DNA from: Rhododendron vialii
Taxonomy: Eukaryota > Streptophyta > Magnoliopsida > Ericales > Ericaceae
Reading direction: 5' to 3'
DNA: 64,000 nt
NCBI RefSeq assembly: GCF_030253575.1
Contig: NC_080569.1
Span: 26,238,501 to 26,302,500, forward strand
The translations under genes were made by a program, and so were the position numbers. This document shows, piece by piece, positions 1 through 10,651 of this stretch (its first letter is position 1; each line of letters starts with the position of its first letter). A model generated the notes under the pieces. The model was not told the origin of the DNA, made no database searches, and saw nothing but the letters and a program-made list of their open reading frames with translations.

Positions 1-556
1 TTTGGTAAAAGTAAATGGAAATTATTTAGTATAGCTCTGAATAAGTAAAATTGCCTTTTCGAGCTAAATCATGTATTTTCGCCAAGACAAAGGGATTGCT
101 AGCAGGCAAACTCTTCGTCCCAGTTTGGTCAATTGTTTTTCGAGCTAAATAATTTATTATCACCCAAAACAAAGGGATTTCTGGGAGGCAAACTCTTCGT
201 CCCAGTTTAGTTACTAACTTTGCGCATTTCCAAAAAATAGAACTATATAGTTAAGTCGGGAAAGACAAGAGGTTGGGACATTAAGCATGGGGATTCAGCT
301 GGGAACTAAGTCTCATATAGATGGACCTACAACATGAGGTTAATGAAAGGAGTTCAGTTTTTTCATTTAGTACTACCATTTTCTTTGAATATAACGAAAC
401 AAATTGCAGGTGATGTAATTTTTTATTTCTTCTCTCATCTGACTGTCAAAATCGAATTATAAAAATGTAATTATGTATCAAGTATAGTGACTAGTTGAAT
501 ACCACATAGGGTGATTAAAATTGGTGCAATGTTTTAGAAAGTTCGGTTACATGTAG
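1..556 (+). other. Intron sequence of the CIP7-like gene with an ~80-bp tandem duplication
   Basis: The stretch precedes the first visible exon, which starts after an AG at 555-556, and holds no coding signal, so it is read as intron. Positions about 57-136 and 137-216 are an imperfect tandem duplication: both copies carry the words TTCGAGCTAAAT, AAAGGGATT and GGCAAACTCTTCGTCCCAGT in the same order. Nothing else is recognisable. Confidence 0.6.
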
Positions 557-3500
557 GGAGGCGTGCACTGATTTCAAGGAACTGTGCAAGAAAAAGCACT
601 CAGATGGGCTTTGGATGGACGAATTAGCTGCTATGGAGGCATATTCCCAACCAGACCTCTCATTCTCTGGTGCATCTGGGATAATACTTGCTTGTGAAGG
701 CACTCCCCTGGGTCAGAATAACATGCTAAACTTTCCGAACGGTAATCTTATGTCAAATGGGTCTTTGGATATTTCATCCGACTCAACAGCAAGCCAGTCG
801 GACAGCAACAAAGGTACGTTTGTTTCATGCTTTTTCTGCTTCATCTATACAACACGTGTTCTAACAAAATCTCAATTTGTTTTTTAAAACGCTTGATCAT
901 TACATGTTTTAACAAAATCTCACAACGTTTCTTTCAAAATGTGGTGGTCAAACTAGCAAAGCTTTGTCATGTTCATGTTGCTTGAGCATTTCCCCCCGAC
1001 TTTTCTTGATGCATTTTTCATCATTGTAAGTCATTTTTTGCATTTTCATATGTTATTTGTAGTATGCCTTTCAGTCGTTTAATTTGCCTTGCCCATTTGA
1101 TTTTCTCATGAATATGATGAAGATCAGGTGCCATTAGTTGGTAATTCGTCAATGTGCCAATGCAGGGATCACTAAAGACGATATGCTTCAATTTTGTTGC
1201 GCGCAATAAAAAATAGATTGGAGGGACGAAACGTGCCTTGACAATCCTTAATAGTAATGTGCCTATACTTAGAATCAAATTCCAGATGATATGTGTCACT
1301 GTTTTTAAGAATATTGTTTCATAACAAGGCGTCTCAAGAACCTGGAAAGGGGTCAGATTAAATAATATACGCAGTCCAATGGGGAGAGGAAAAAATAAAA
1401 AGCTTCCTAACACCCTCGCTTGTCACAAGAAGATATGGTTCCCAATTATAGATTCTAATGTGTCTTGGCTCGATGAATATTATGAAAACATGTTTATGCA
1501 TTCATTAAGTGCACGGATTCACGGAATTCGCTGATGACCATGGTTAACACGTGCAGATAATACCGTGCATGCATCAGATCAGGTACCATCAAAAGTTCAA
1601 ATGCAAATGCCATGGCCAAACCAAATTCCACAGTACATGTTCAACTTTCAGAATCCGGGTCAACAAATGGCTCCATATCCGCCCTATCCTTTCCCTCCTA
1701 TGCAAAATGCACCGCCGTATTACCCAGGAAATATGCATTGGCCTCAAAATACGGATGAATCTAGACGTGGTCCCACTTCGGAACCTGATCATCATCGGCA
1801 TAAAAGGTCGTCTTCAAGGAACAAGGATAAATCTCGAAATGTAGAAGGAGCTGGATTTTCAGAAGAAGATGAACAAACTGAATCGGCTGATTCTGATACT
1901 GGGACTGATTCAGAGGCAATTGCATACAAGAAAAAGGAGAAAAAGAAGTCTTCGAAAACAGTTGTCATCCGAAATATCAACTACATTACATCGAAGAGGA
2001 GAAATGGAGAAAAGGATGGAGACTCTGACGATGATTCTTCAGTGGAGGATGGATCTTTGGTTGATGGAGATTTCCTTAAGCACAAGGTGCAGGATGTAGT
2101 TGGAACTTTTGAGAAATCCCATAACTTGACTTCAAGTAAAAAGAAAAGAGGTGGGAAGAAGAGCTCAGACTTTGTAGCTGATCAAGAGGTTGAGAATGAT
2201 CCAGTTAATAATATGTCTGCGGGAGGAAATGGAAATGGAAACTGGGATTCGTTCCAGAACCTTTTGATGAGGGAAAAAGAGGTAGAAAGTCAGAAGCCTA
2301 TGGATGTTGTTGACGAACACTTCTCAGTCAAGAGCTCTGTTAATGGAGTCATGTCCAATGCAGATGCTCTTTCCGTTGACTTCAACTCGGAGAAAATTCA
2401 ACCACGGAAGACATTTGGAACGGATTCATTTATTGTCAATGATAGGGATGAGGCAAATGGCAGTAGAGTTGAGTTAGAAGATTTTGGCAATGGTGAGACT
2501 CTCCGTCCAGGTATGATGAGAAGGGATATTGAGCAGGAGGCATTGTTATTTCCAAATAGAGTGGAAGAAACCAGGAGCAATATTGTAGGAACACTTCCAT
2601 TTAGTGGAAACGACTTGTCCATAATTAAGAACGGGAAAGGAGAAGATTGGTTTATCGTCAACCACTCTGGAGATGTCGAAAGGCAGACATCATTTGATGG
2701 CGGTATTTATAATGCTTTGTCATCTGTGGGTGATCGCTCTCAGAGTGAAGTGAGTAAAAAGATTGTTCCAGTTGACGATTCTTTCATGATACAGACGCAG
2801 ACATCAATGGGTGATCAATATGATGGTCACTGGAAAACAGACCTAAGCTTGGTTTCAGGCGTAATTGTACCCGAAAACGGGACCCCTGATGCTTCGCAAA
2901 AAAAGATTGGTGTATCCCACGAGCCTGATGATCTCAGTGTGGTGCTTTCGAGGGATTCTGGATTTGAGTCTGTTGGAGTTTCTTGGTCTGCTGAAATGGA
3001 TTATGGAGTTGAGGCTTCATTTAAGGAACCTGTTAAAAAGCCTTTAGTTGAAACAACTGATCCGGATCCAGTTGAAGAGAAGAGTCCCACGAATGGTACG
3101 AGCGGAAATGTTAAGAGAACTAGTTCGGAAAAGCAAACAAGGGGTAAAGGTTTGCAGGGATCTCTTTCAAAGAGCAAATCTGATGTTTTGTCGAGGAGCA
3201 AGAAGCCGTTGTCTACTAGTAGGCCTATGATTCAAAAGAGCAAATTGGAGAAGGTACTAACGACTGTATATTCTTTTGATTGTTTGATTGCTTATTTTGG
3301 TTTCTTCCTTCTTTGTGATCTTAATTAAGGGCATGTTTGAAACTTGTGGAAGAGAGAGGGAAGATAAGAAGAAGCAAGCAAGTAAAAGTTCAAGAAAATT
3401 AATTAAGATCAAGTTTAAAGGAAATGAAACTGAGAAGAAAATTAATTTTACATGTTCAAGTTTAAAGGAATAAGAGGGAGAAAATGAGGAGGAAAATTAG

Positions 3501-3834
3501 TTACCACTATTTTTTCTTAGATTGTTTTTTCCTTTGTCATTTCCTCAGAACGAAATGAAAAATAAGTGAAAATAATCGTGTTCATTTCATTTCCCTTCTT
3601 TCCTCAAGTTCCAGACGCACCCACCTTGATAAGAGTTGTTTTCTTCAGGAAGAAGAGGCTCGAAAGAAAATGGAAGAATTAGCGATTGAACGCCAGAAGA
3701 GAATTGCTGAAAGAACCGCAGCTAGTGGTTTAACTCCAGCAGTATCTAAAAAAGTCCCCATGGCATCTGCAAAGCCAAGGCCAAATGCAGCCAAAAATCT
3801 TGTTATGCCTGGACAAATCAAATTGCGTGGGTGA
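557..3834 (+). CDS. COP1-interacting protein 7-like protein, 3' exons only
   Basis: Three exons are visible: 557-813, 1557-3253 and 3649-3834, each with GT-AG borders and compatible phase. They encode the last 712 or so residues; the N-terminal part lies left of the window. The first exon encodes the conserved FKELCKKKHSDGLWMDELAAM block of the plant CIP7 family. The large exon carries a proline/methionine-rich stretch, an acidic Ser/Asp region, a Lys-rich segment followed by VVIRNINYITSKRR (a family hallmark as I recall it), then a long disordered region. The last exon is a Glu/Lys/Arg helix ending in IKLRG. Arabidopsis CIP7 is a nuclear COP1 partner that promotes light-regulated gene expression; the closest relatives are probably the uncharacterised CIP7-like paralogues. 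The reading frame is intact. The family call is confident; the function of this copy is inferred. Confidence 0.8.
814..1556 (+). other. Intron of the CIP7-like gene
   Basis: The intron runs from GTACGT at 814 to the acceptor GTGCAG ending at 1556. It splits a codon after its first base, and the two flanking exons join in frame. No repeat or gene is visible inside; the minus-strand open frame at 1021-1413 has no recognisable motif. Confidence 0.75.
3254..3648 (+). other. Last intron of the CIP7-like gene
   Basis: The intron runs from GTACTAAC at 3254 to TTCTTCAG ending at 3648 and falls between codons. It is purine- and T-rich, without a recognisable element. Confidence 0.75.
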
Positions 3835-4711
3835 TTACCAGTCTCACATCGTATTCTGGAGTTGAGTCGCTCCGGGTATGAGCGACTGCCAAGTTTTGGA
3901 TAAACATGGCAAAAACTCACCGCAAGAACCTCAAAATTACTGATTTGTTGTGGGTTTTGGTGTATTCTTCAAGTTCTGGTTCATAATCTTATGTTTATAC
4001 CCATATAGGGATTGTTGCCCATTTATACATGTAACGTGTCACAGTTGACATTGTAATCATATTTCGCGAACTAAGCCCCCGGTGTATAGTGTCATTTGAG
4101 TTGTATATTGAGTTCTTGTATTTGTTTCACTTCAAAAGATTCCGTTGATATCTGGAGTTGTTATTGCCTTCGGCTTGCTGTAAACATTCTGTTTCCAAAA
4201 TTCTTTGGTCTTGTATCTACTCAGTGGTGTAATAAATCTTGTTGAACATTCAGATTTCCCATTGTGTCGAAATAATTACTTCCATTCTGTTTGAGATGCT
4301 TTTTTGTAAAAAAAAAAATCGCGCTAATCTTGGTTATCTTCTTGTTCTTGTTTCTTTGAGATGATGCTGTCCATAGGTCTTTTAGTAGATTCAAGTTCTC
4401 CAGTTATACCTCTGGCATCGCTGTTGCTGTGTGATTGGGACTAGGGGACAACAATATTCAGTATTGCTCAACCACATCGTTCATCTCGATAATCAATAGT
4501 CCGGATTTTAAAAGAATTTAAACAATTTTGAACGGTAAAATTCAGTGCTGCTGAATGCTGCTGTCCCCCAAGTCCGTGTGATTGTTGCTTCCAATCTGAA
4601 AACAAATTTGTCGAAGAACAAGACAAAAGGCAAAACCAGAATGTCACACTCAATGAACACTTTCGTGATTCATATATTAAAAATAGCCTTCATTTTCAAG
4701 TAATTACAGTA
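3835..4711 (+). other. 3' UTR of the CIP7-like gene and spacer
   Basis: The sequence after the TGA stop (3832-3834) is a T-rich 3' UTR. An AATAAA-type signal in GTGTAATAAATC near 4230 is a plausible polyadenylation site. From about 4300 to the MITE at 4712 there is no gene or repeat that I recognise. Confidence 0.5.
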
Positions 4712-4983
4712 CTCCCTCCGTCCATTTTTAAGTGTCCTGTTTCGTAACTCCAACTTATTAAAAAGACATCATCATTATATCTTTCACATCAATTTTTTTC
4801 CTCCACTTTTCCTACTTACCCATCATTATTACACTTTTACTCACTAACTTTTCAAAAAAAATCTACTTTTAGGGACAAAATAGACAATACACCAACTTTT
4901 ACCCCCCTAACTTTACAAAATGGACACTTATTAAGGGACAGCCCAAAATGAAATACTGGACACAAAAAAAGGGACGGAGGGAG
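4712..4983. mobile_element. Stowaway-like MITE (272 bp)
   Basis: The left end CTCCCTCCGTCC and right end GGGACGGAGGGAG are inverted repeats matching the Stowaway (Tc1/mariner-derived) terminal consensus. TA dinucleotides flank both sides (4710-4711, 4984-4985). The element has no coding capacity. It shares its interior with the copies at 48665-48936 and 18422-18915. Confidence 0.85.
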
Positions 4984-5040
4984 TAATAATTACACTCCAA
5001 GATCCATTTTACTTCTAGAAATAGAAGTCACCGAAAAAAA

Positions 5041-5742
5041 AAAGGCCCTAAATACCCTAGCCCGAATCCAAGCTCTTAGCCCGGTCAGGCGGGGGAGCTG
5101 TTATCCCTTCAAGGGGCAGCAGTGTGCTGTACCGGTTGAGCGAAGCCCGCTCTAGTCTTGTTCCGATAATCGAAAACGTTCACGTCGTAGAGCTCGTCGA
5201 GTAGAACATGCATATCAAAAATCAACGGATCTCACCTCAAGGAGGAGACCTGTCGTAGAATTTTAGGAATGTAGTAAAGCAAGGACAGCTGCACTCTCAT
5301 TCTTTCATTGGTCTTTGTGCTGCAGCACATAACTTGTCAATAATGGGTTCCAGTGAATTTGATCCAGTATTTCGGATCCATTCCTTTGAAGATAAAAATG
5401 TTCTGATGAGGTTCTTAATGATATCCGATTACGCTGATTTATGGTACACATGTTCTATTCAACGAACTCTATGAAGTGAACGTTTTCGATTATCGGAACA
5501 AGACTGGAGCGGGCCCCACTCGGCTGGGACAGCATGCTGCTACCCCTTAAAAGGGACAGCAGTTCCCCCGCCTCCTTAACCCGGATATGTTAGGGTTGCG
5601 AATTGGGTATGGGCTAGGGTTTTAATCATTGTACTGGCCAAACCTAACCCGATTTTTTGCGGTAGCTCAACGGACTTGGATTGGGCCAGCCCGAGCCGAT
5701 TATTTATGAGCCAGGCCTGCCCAAATTTACATACACCCCTAC
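5041..5742. mobile_element. Old hAT-like MITE remnant split by a fold-back element
   Basis: The stretches flanking the 5085-5574 element (5041-5084 and 5585-5742) look like arms of a degenerate MITE rich in GGGCTGGCC/CCCGAGCC words. The right end reads TACATACACCCCTA, like the reverse complement of a common hAT-MITE terminus. The left end is eroded and no target duplication is clear. Confidence 0.35.
5085..5574. mobile_element. Fold-back MITE, possibly Mutator-like (490 bp)
   Basis: About 95 bp at each end are inverted repeats: both arms carry GGCGGGGGA near the tip and TCTTGTTCCGATAATCGAA at the inner end, with some mismatches between. Flanks CTTAGCCCGG (5075-5084) and CTTAACCCGG (5575-5584) match at 9 of 10 positions and are read as a 9-10-bp target duplication, which suggests a Mutator-type transposase. 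The interior is non-coding. Confidence 0.7.
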
Positions 5743-6208
5743 AATCAGTGAATGAAAAGAGAAAAGCAAATACTCCAGTTGAGAGATTGTGCAGCTCCAG
5801 TAATTCTCCCATGAATCATATCTAAACATCAATTGGGTTTGCTGTAATCACTCAATTTCCATTTTCAATTTTCATGCGCACATAGTTTGACAATACATTG
5901 TATCTCTATTGTCTTATTTTATTTAATTGCAGCATCCACGTAGACCATTGACGGTTGACCCAAGTTTTTTTCTGTATTTTTATGTTTTCGGACCACATAT
6001 GATATGTTTGAGTTCCTCAAAAAATATGTACTCTTCAATTCATTCAACTAAAAATAAAAAAGGTAACCGATAAAAGTGAGAAAATGTAGAGAATTTCGAT
6101 TCAAATTCTTATAGTAGTTGTATGACTCTATGATGACATAGAATAGAAGACGTGAATAAAATTCCATTGCATTTTGGGTTGCACACTTAAATCTATTTAG
6201 TGGCCTGG
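5743..6208. other. AT-rich spacer
   Basis: No gene, clear repeat or RNA was recognised here. Confidence 0.5.
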
Positions 6209-6216
6209 GTATAGAG

Positions 6217-6772
6217 TAGGCCTGTCAATGGACCGGATTCGATCCGGATCCGATCCGAAAAATCCGATCCGATCCGGATCCGAATCCGATAACATCGATC
6301 CGATAATCCGATAATCCGGATCCGGTAATTCAATACGGATCCGGGTCGGATCGGATTAAATCCGTTATCAATCCGAATCCGAACTTTATTTTTTTTTTAA
6401 ATTTTAATTTTTTTTAAAAAAATATTAAATTTTTTATTTTGAAAAAAAAAATGTTTAAGAAGTTGTATTTTTATTTTTATTTTTTATTTTAAATTTTTTA
6501 ATTTTTTTTTCTGAAAATAATTTTTTTTTGAAAAAAAAAAATTGTATTTTTTTGAAAAAAATATTTTTTTTTGGCTAAAATTTTTGAAGTAAAAAAAGTT
6601 TCCGGATCGGATTCGGATTTTCGGATCGGATCCGGATTTTTCGGATCCGGATCCGGATTCTCACTATCGGATTTGAGTCTTATCGGATCCGGATCGGATT
6701 GTGTCTTATCGGATTTGGATCCGGATCCGGATCTGTCGGATCCGGATCGGATCCGGCCCATTGACAGGCCTA
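6217..6772. mobile_element. hAT MITE, CGGATCC-rich family, copy 1 (556 bp)
   Basis: Inverted termini TAGGCCTGTCAATGG and CCATTGACAGGCCTA are flanked by an exact 8-bp direct repeat GTATAGAG (6209-6216 and 6773-6780), the hAT signature. Both arms are degenerate repeats of CGGATC(CGGAT) and the core is almost pure A/T. The frames that run through it (repeated Asp-Pro or Gly-Ser) are artefacts of the repeat. A second copy is at 15589-16018. Confidence 0.9.
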
Positions 6773-7011
6773 GTATAGAGCTGTTTCATTGCACTACGTC
6801 CACATGTGAGAGCTTTAGGCACAAAAGTCTTTCATTCTTTCTCTCTCTTTTTTTTATTTTTTGGGGAGGGGGAACTTTCTAGGCACAAAGTCCACAAAAT
6901 AATTCTTCATGAGCAATGGTGTCGGTTGTATCTGTACCTCCGTTGACAAAAAATGAAGACTTAAATAGTGGGAATGTTAAAATTCCTTCAAGATTGATGA
7001 AAATATAATTG

Positions 7012-8619
7012 TCAAGCCTGTTGAAATGGTTTTATTTGCCAATAAATTTTGTAAACAGAGTTACACAAACTAATGGGGCGTAAATGTCCCATATTCATAG
7101 GGCATTGAACTTTCGGAATGAGAACAATATGAGTGTGATTGATGCTCCGAAGCAAGTGCCCCGAGTGACAGTAGCTTCGGACTGCCTCTACAATGCTAGG
7201 ACCAACCACAGGCCAAAAGTTTTGAAAGAAACTTGCACCCATTCCGTCCAGTCCAGGTGCACTACCAGAATCCATACCAAACACAGCCATCTTCACCTCA
7301 TTGAAAGAAATCGGTCGTGTCAAATACCTGTTCATCCGACTCATAACTCTACGATCAACACATCTCAGCACCGAATCTACCCGTGAGATCCCTTCCGATA
7401 AAAAAATATTCTGAAAATAGCTAGTTGCTATTTCCTTCACCTCTTGATCCCCCTCTCGCCAATGACCTCTCTCATCTTCCAACCCCACCAAACGGTTTTG
7501 TTGTCTTCGCTGTACCGTCATTGCATGGAAAAAAGAAGTATTCTTATCCCCCTCTTTATGCCACGCCACCTTAGCTTTGTCCTTCCAATAAATCTCTCCC
7601 TCCTTTAATGCCTTTTGAAACAAAGTTTCGGTGTGATTAAACTCTTCATGATTGAAATTAGGACTCTCAAAAATATGCTGCAATTTAATCCCCAAACTAT
7701 CTTTATTGAACCTGGAATTCACACCTGCCTGCTTTCTCCAATGTAGCAAACCCACACGGCATTCTCGAATTTTCCTTTGTATCCGAAACCATTTTGAACC
7801 TTGAAACCGAGCTGCCCAAGCTCGCCGAACAATATTACCACAGTCCTCATCTTCTGCCCAGTGTCTATCAAAGATGAACCGTTGTTTGAATCTCCTAACA
7901 TTATCAGATGCCTCCAAGAGAATAGGACAATGGTCCGAACCTCCTGGTTGCAAGTGCTTGACCACACCATGAGGATGATGTATCCGCCAACTAGAACTAG
8001 CGAAAAAAAGATCCAATCTTTCCCTCACATTATCTCACCCATGCCGTTTATTATTCCATGTAAACGGGTAGCCTACATAGCCCAAATCAATTAAACCACT
8101 CTCTTGAATGAAATTCTGGAAATCAGCCATCTCCCAATTATGTCGAGGTAGACCCCCAAACTTCTCATCTTGATGGGTAATAGCATTGAAATCCCCACCA
8201 ACTATCCAATCCAGATCCTCCCCTCTCCCAATAGCCTCCAGTTCTTGCCACAAAACTCGCCTATCCGCCACAGTGGTAGGCGCATAAACACAAGTCATTC
8301 TGCATTTGTATTGCCCCTTAGTCACATACCCATCAATCAGATGCGAATTCCCTTTATTAATCTGAAAAGACACCCCTTTCCTTCAATATATACACAATCC
8401 CCCAGCCAAACCTACAGGATTAACAAAAAACAAACCGCCATCTACACCCAGGTGCTTCTGAAGCCAAACCAAGTATCTCTCTGCATTCTTGGTTTCCATC
8501 AGAAACACCACATCAGGGAATGGAGCCGCCACAACTCCCTCAACCGGGAAACTGTCAGAGGGTTCCCCACACCCTAACAGTTCCACACCAGAACTTTCAT
8601 TGAGGAGTTGGGGGCCCAT
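7012..8619 (-). pseudogene. LINE ORF2 5' part: endonuclease and reverse transcriptase fingers
   Basis: The first segment (8383-8619) has VVFLMETKNAERY near the start of an AP-endonuclease domain, preceded by a shifted frame in which the usual WNCRG motif reads WNC-stop-G. The second (8035-8373) carries IVGGDFNAI and YPFTWNN, typical endonuclease motifs. The third (7012-8028) carries GGSDHCPI, then a linker, then the RT entry motifs GSAPGLDGM, HIVLIPKV and LRPISLCNSVYKI. It then leaves LINE sequence at about 7020. Two frame breaks, near 8380 and 8030, make it non-functional. The reading direction is opposite to the rest of ORF2 at 13755 onward. Confidence 0.85.
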
Positions 8620-9118
8620 TAGGGTTGGCCACCTCCACCCGAACAGAATTTGAAATGTCCCCCAAGAAAACTCGCTTACCTCCTAATGTTGTCAGATTGC
8701 TCTCCTCCAAATCATCCCATCTGCGTTTGCCAACAACGTGTTGCGCTTCATTCTCCCCTTTTTGCTTCCTGCTCATGCCCAAGTTGCTCATCCTCCTCTT
8801 AGTGCCCACTTCACTCTTTTTATTCTTTCCAGTTGCCATGCGTCTGAGTCCATTTGCAGAACTCTCCATTGTATCTGAGACTTTAAACACGTGCACTTCC
8901 ACCAACGTACTGGCCTCCATAACTTGACAGTCCAAAGGCCTAGTTTCTATATGTTCAGAGCCCATTTGAGAAATAGGTCCAGGGGATTTATCCAAGCCCA
9001 AAGGATTGCCAATAATGGGCCTAACTCCAGATAGCCCATCATGGACTCCTAGGGTCTCACCATTTTTAGAAACCAATTTGGACCCATCATCAGCTCCATC
9101 TTGCCCAATCTCATCCAT
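8597..9118 (-). pseudogene. Possible LINE ORF1 tail or inter-ORF region
   Basis: An open frame of 173 codons lies between the ORF1 stop and the endonuclease, on the same strand. It is rich in Lys, Arg and Ser (GKNKKSEVGTKRRMSN) and shows no domain. The position suggests a frameshifted C-terminal extension of ORF1, which in plant L1s is often basic, but this is inference. Confidence 0.45.
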
Positions 9119-9668
9119 TCCCTAACCCACCAAATCTTTATTCAAAACCATTCCATTCAAAATACGCGGCGGATCCGGGATCAACTCCCCCATCCGAAAC
9201 TGCATTCCGTTGAGTGCGACTAAGAGCATCCCCAATGGGGATGTAAAAGCAGGTGCTATACTTAAAATAGCACCGGATGCAAAAAAAAACCCCTCCAATG
9301 GGGATGTAAAATGGAACAAATCAGGTTGTAAAATAGCAGAGATGGAAAAGGAGATGGATATTTCCATCCCCACATAACTACAGCTATAATTGACAGGTCA
9401 CCACCCAACTGAAAATACCAGAATTTTGGACAATCGGAGGTCACCTGATTTCGTCGAAAAGTCGTCGGAAAATGGAAGAACTCGCCGGAATCTGGTAGAG
9501 TACTCCGGAATCCGGAGATGACCGTCCCTCACCCCGATTCTTGACGATCCATGGACGGCGCAGATGCATGCCGCCGGCGTGCCCTTCTGAAACCCTCGCC
9601 GGCCATGCCCTTCCGGCTGTGATTTCCTTCGGTTCAAAGAAAGGGAGAGGAGGGCTGGGTTCTACAAA

Positions 9669-9671
<3 letters not shown>

Positions 9672-9715
<44 letters not shown>

Positions 9716-9800
9716 AGGGGGGTGGGTCTGCTGCAGTAGAGAAAGAGAGAGAGAGAGAGGGTCATCTGGTTTTTTTTGGGAGGAGGCGTGTTCTGGGTTC

Positions 9801-9830
<30 letters not shown>
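9672..9830. repeat. GA microsatellites in the Harbinger left arm
   Basis: There are three (GA)n or (AG)n runs at about 9672-9709, 9741-9759 and 9803-9830, upstream of ORF1. They may be part of its promoter or 5' UTR, but no function can be read from the sequence. Confidence 0.8.
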
Positions 9831-9833
<3 letters not shown>

Positions 9834-10094
9834 AGATAAAGAAGAAAGATTAGAAAGACTGAGAGTAAAGTTGGGCCTGGGTTTGGGTGTGGGAAAGCAA
9901 ATTCTGACCGTTTTTTTTTTTTTTTTTTTTTTCCTTAATTAGGATCCGACCGTTGGTCACCACCAACGGATGAAAAAAATTCCAACGGTCATTTTTTTTT
10001 TCCTTGCTTATAAATGTGTGTTAGTAGGATTTTAGACAACAAAAAAAATTTTCATTCTCCACAAACACCCTCCAAAAAAAATAGTGTATCAATT

Positions 10095-10409
10095 ATGGCA
10101 GAAGGAAGTCGTAGTGCGAGAGGAAAATCGTTCAACTCCGATCAAGATGAAGCAATTTGTAATGCTTACTTGTGCGTTAGTCAAGACCCGATTATCGGTA
10201 CCAACCAACCACGATCTAAATTATGGGATCGGGTTGCAAAAAAATATACCGAATTCACAGGAGGTGATGTACGATCGGATGCTTCTATCAAGTCTCGATG
10301 GCAAGTCATCCAGCAAGCTTGCAACAAATATCGTGGGCATTTAAGGCAAATTCAAAGGCAACATCAAAGTGGAATGACAGAACAAAATGAGGTATTATTA
10401 TTTTGTTAA
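10095..10409 (+). CDS. Harbinger ORF1: Myb/SANT-like DNA-binding protein, truncated
   Basis: The reading starts at MAEGSRSARGK, preferred over an in-frame ATG at 10014 because homologous ORF1 proteins begin close to the Myb-like domain. Residues about 12-90 match the SANT-like trihelix typical of PIF/Harbinger partners, with FNSDQDEAICNAYL, LWDRVAKKY and SIKSRWQVIQ. This protein normally binds subterminal DNA and assists the transposase. The frame stays open only to a TAA at 10407, just inside the tandem array. In related proteins an intron follows this domain and a second exon encodes the C-terminal half. A GT is present after GAG at 10390, but no second exon is visible before the transposase gene, so the protein looks truncated. 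Confidence 0.7.
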   Translation: MAEGSRSARGKSFNSDQDEAICNAYLCVSQDPIIGTNQPRSKLWDRVAKKYTEFTGGDVRSDASIKSRWQVIQQACNKYRGHLRQIQRQHQSGMTEQNEVLLFC

Positions 10410-10648
10410 TGAAATACAAGACTCGAAAATGCAATACAAGACTCGATAATGAAATACAAGACTCGATAATGAAATACAAGACTCGAAAATGCAATACAAG
10501 ACTCGATAATGAAATACAAGACTCGATAATGAAATACAAGACTCGAAAATGCAATACAAGACTCGATAATGAAATACAAGACTCGATAATGAAATACAAG
10601 ACTCGAAAATGAAATACACGACTCGATAATGAAATACAAGACACGGGA
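10409..10648. repeat. 20-bp tandem repeat array with 60-bp higher-order period
   Basis: The array has about twelve copies of a 20-bp unit ATGAAATACAAGACTCGATA. Variants (GATA/GAAA ending, GAAATAC/GCAATAC) recur in a fixed order of three, so lines 10441-10500 and 10501-10560 are identical. It fills the whole space between the ORF1 stop and the transposase stop, and it keeps several frames open on both strands. Those frames are artefacts. Confidence 0.92.
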
Positions 10649-10651
10649 ACC

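Noticed and set aside
6498..6882. Frames of repeated Asp-Pro and Gly-Ser
   Set aside because: They arise from the CGGATCC repeats of a hAT MITE.
10409..10648. CRISPR-like regular repeat
   Set aside because: The units are contiguous with no unique spacers, and the host is a plant; it is a tandem array.
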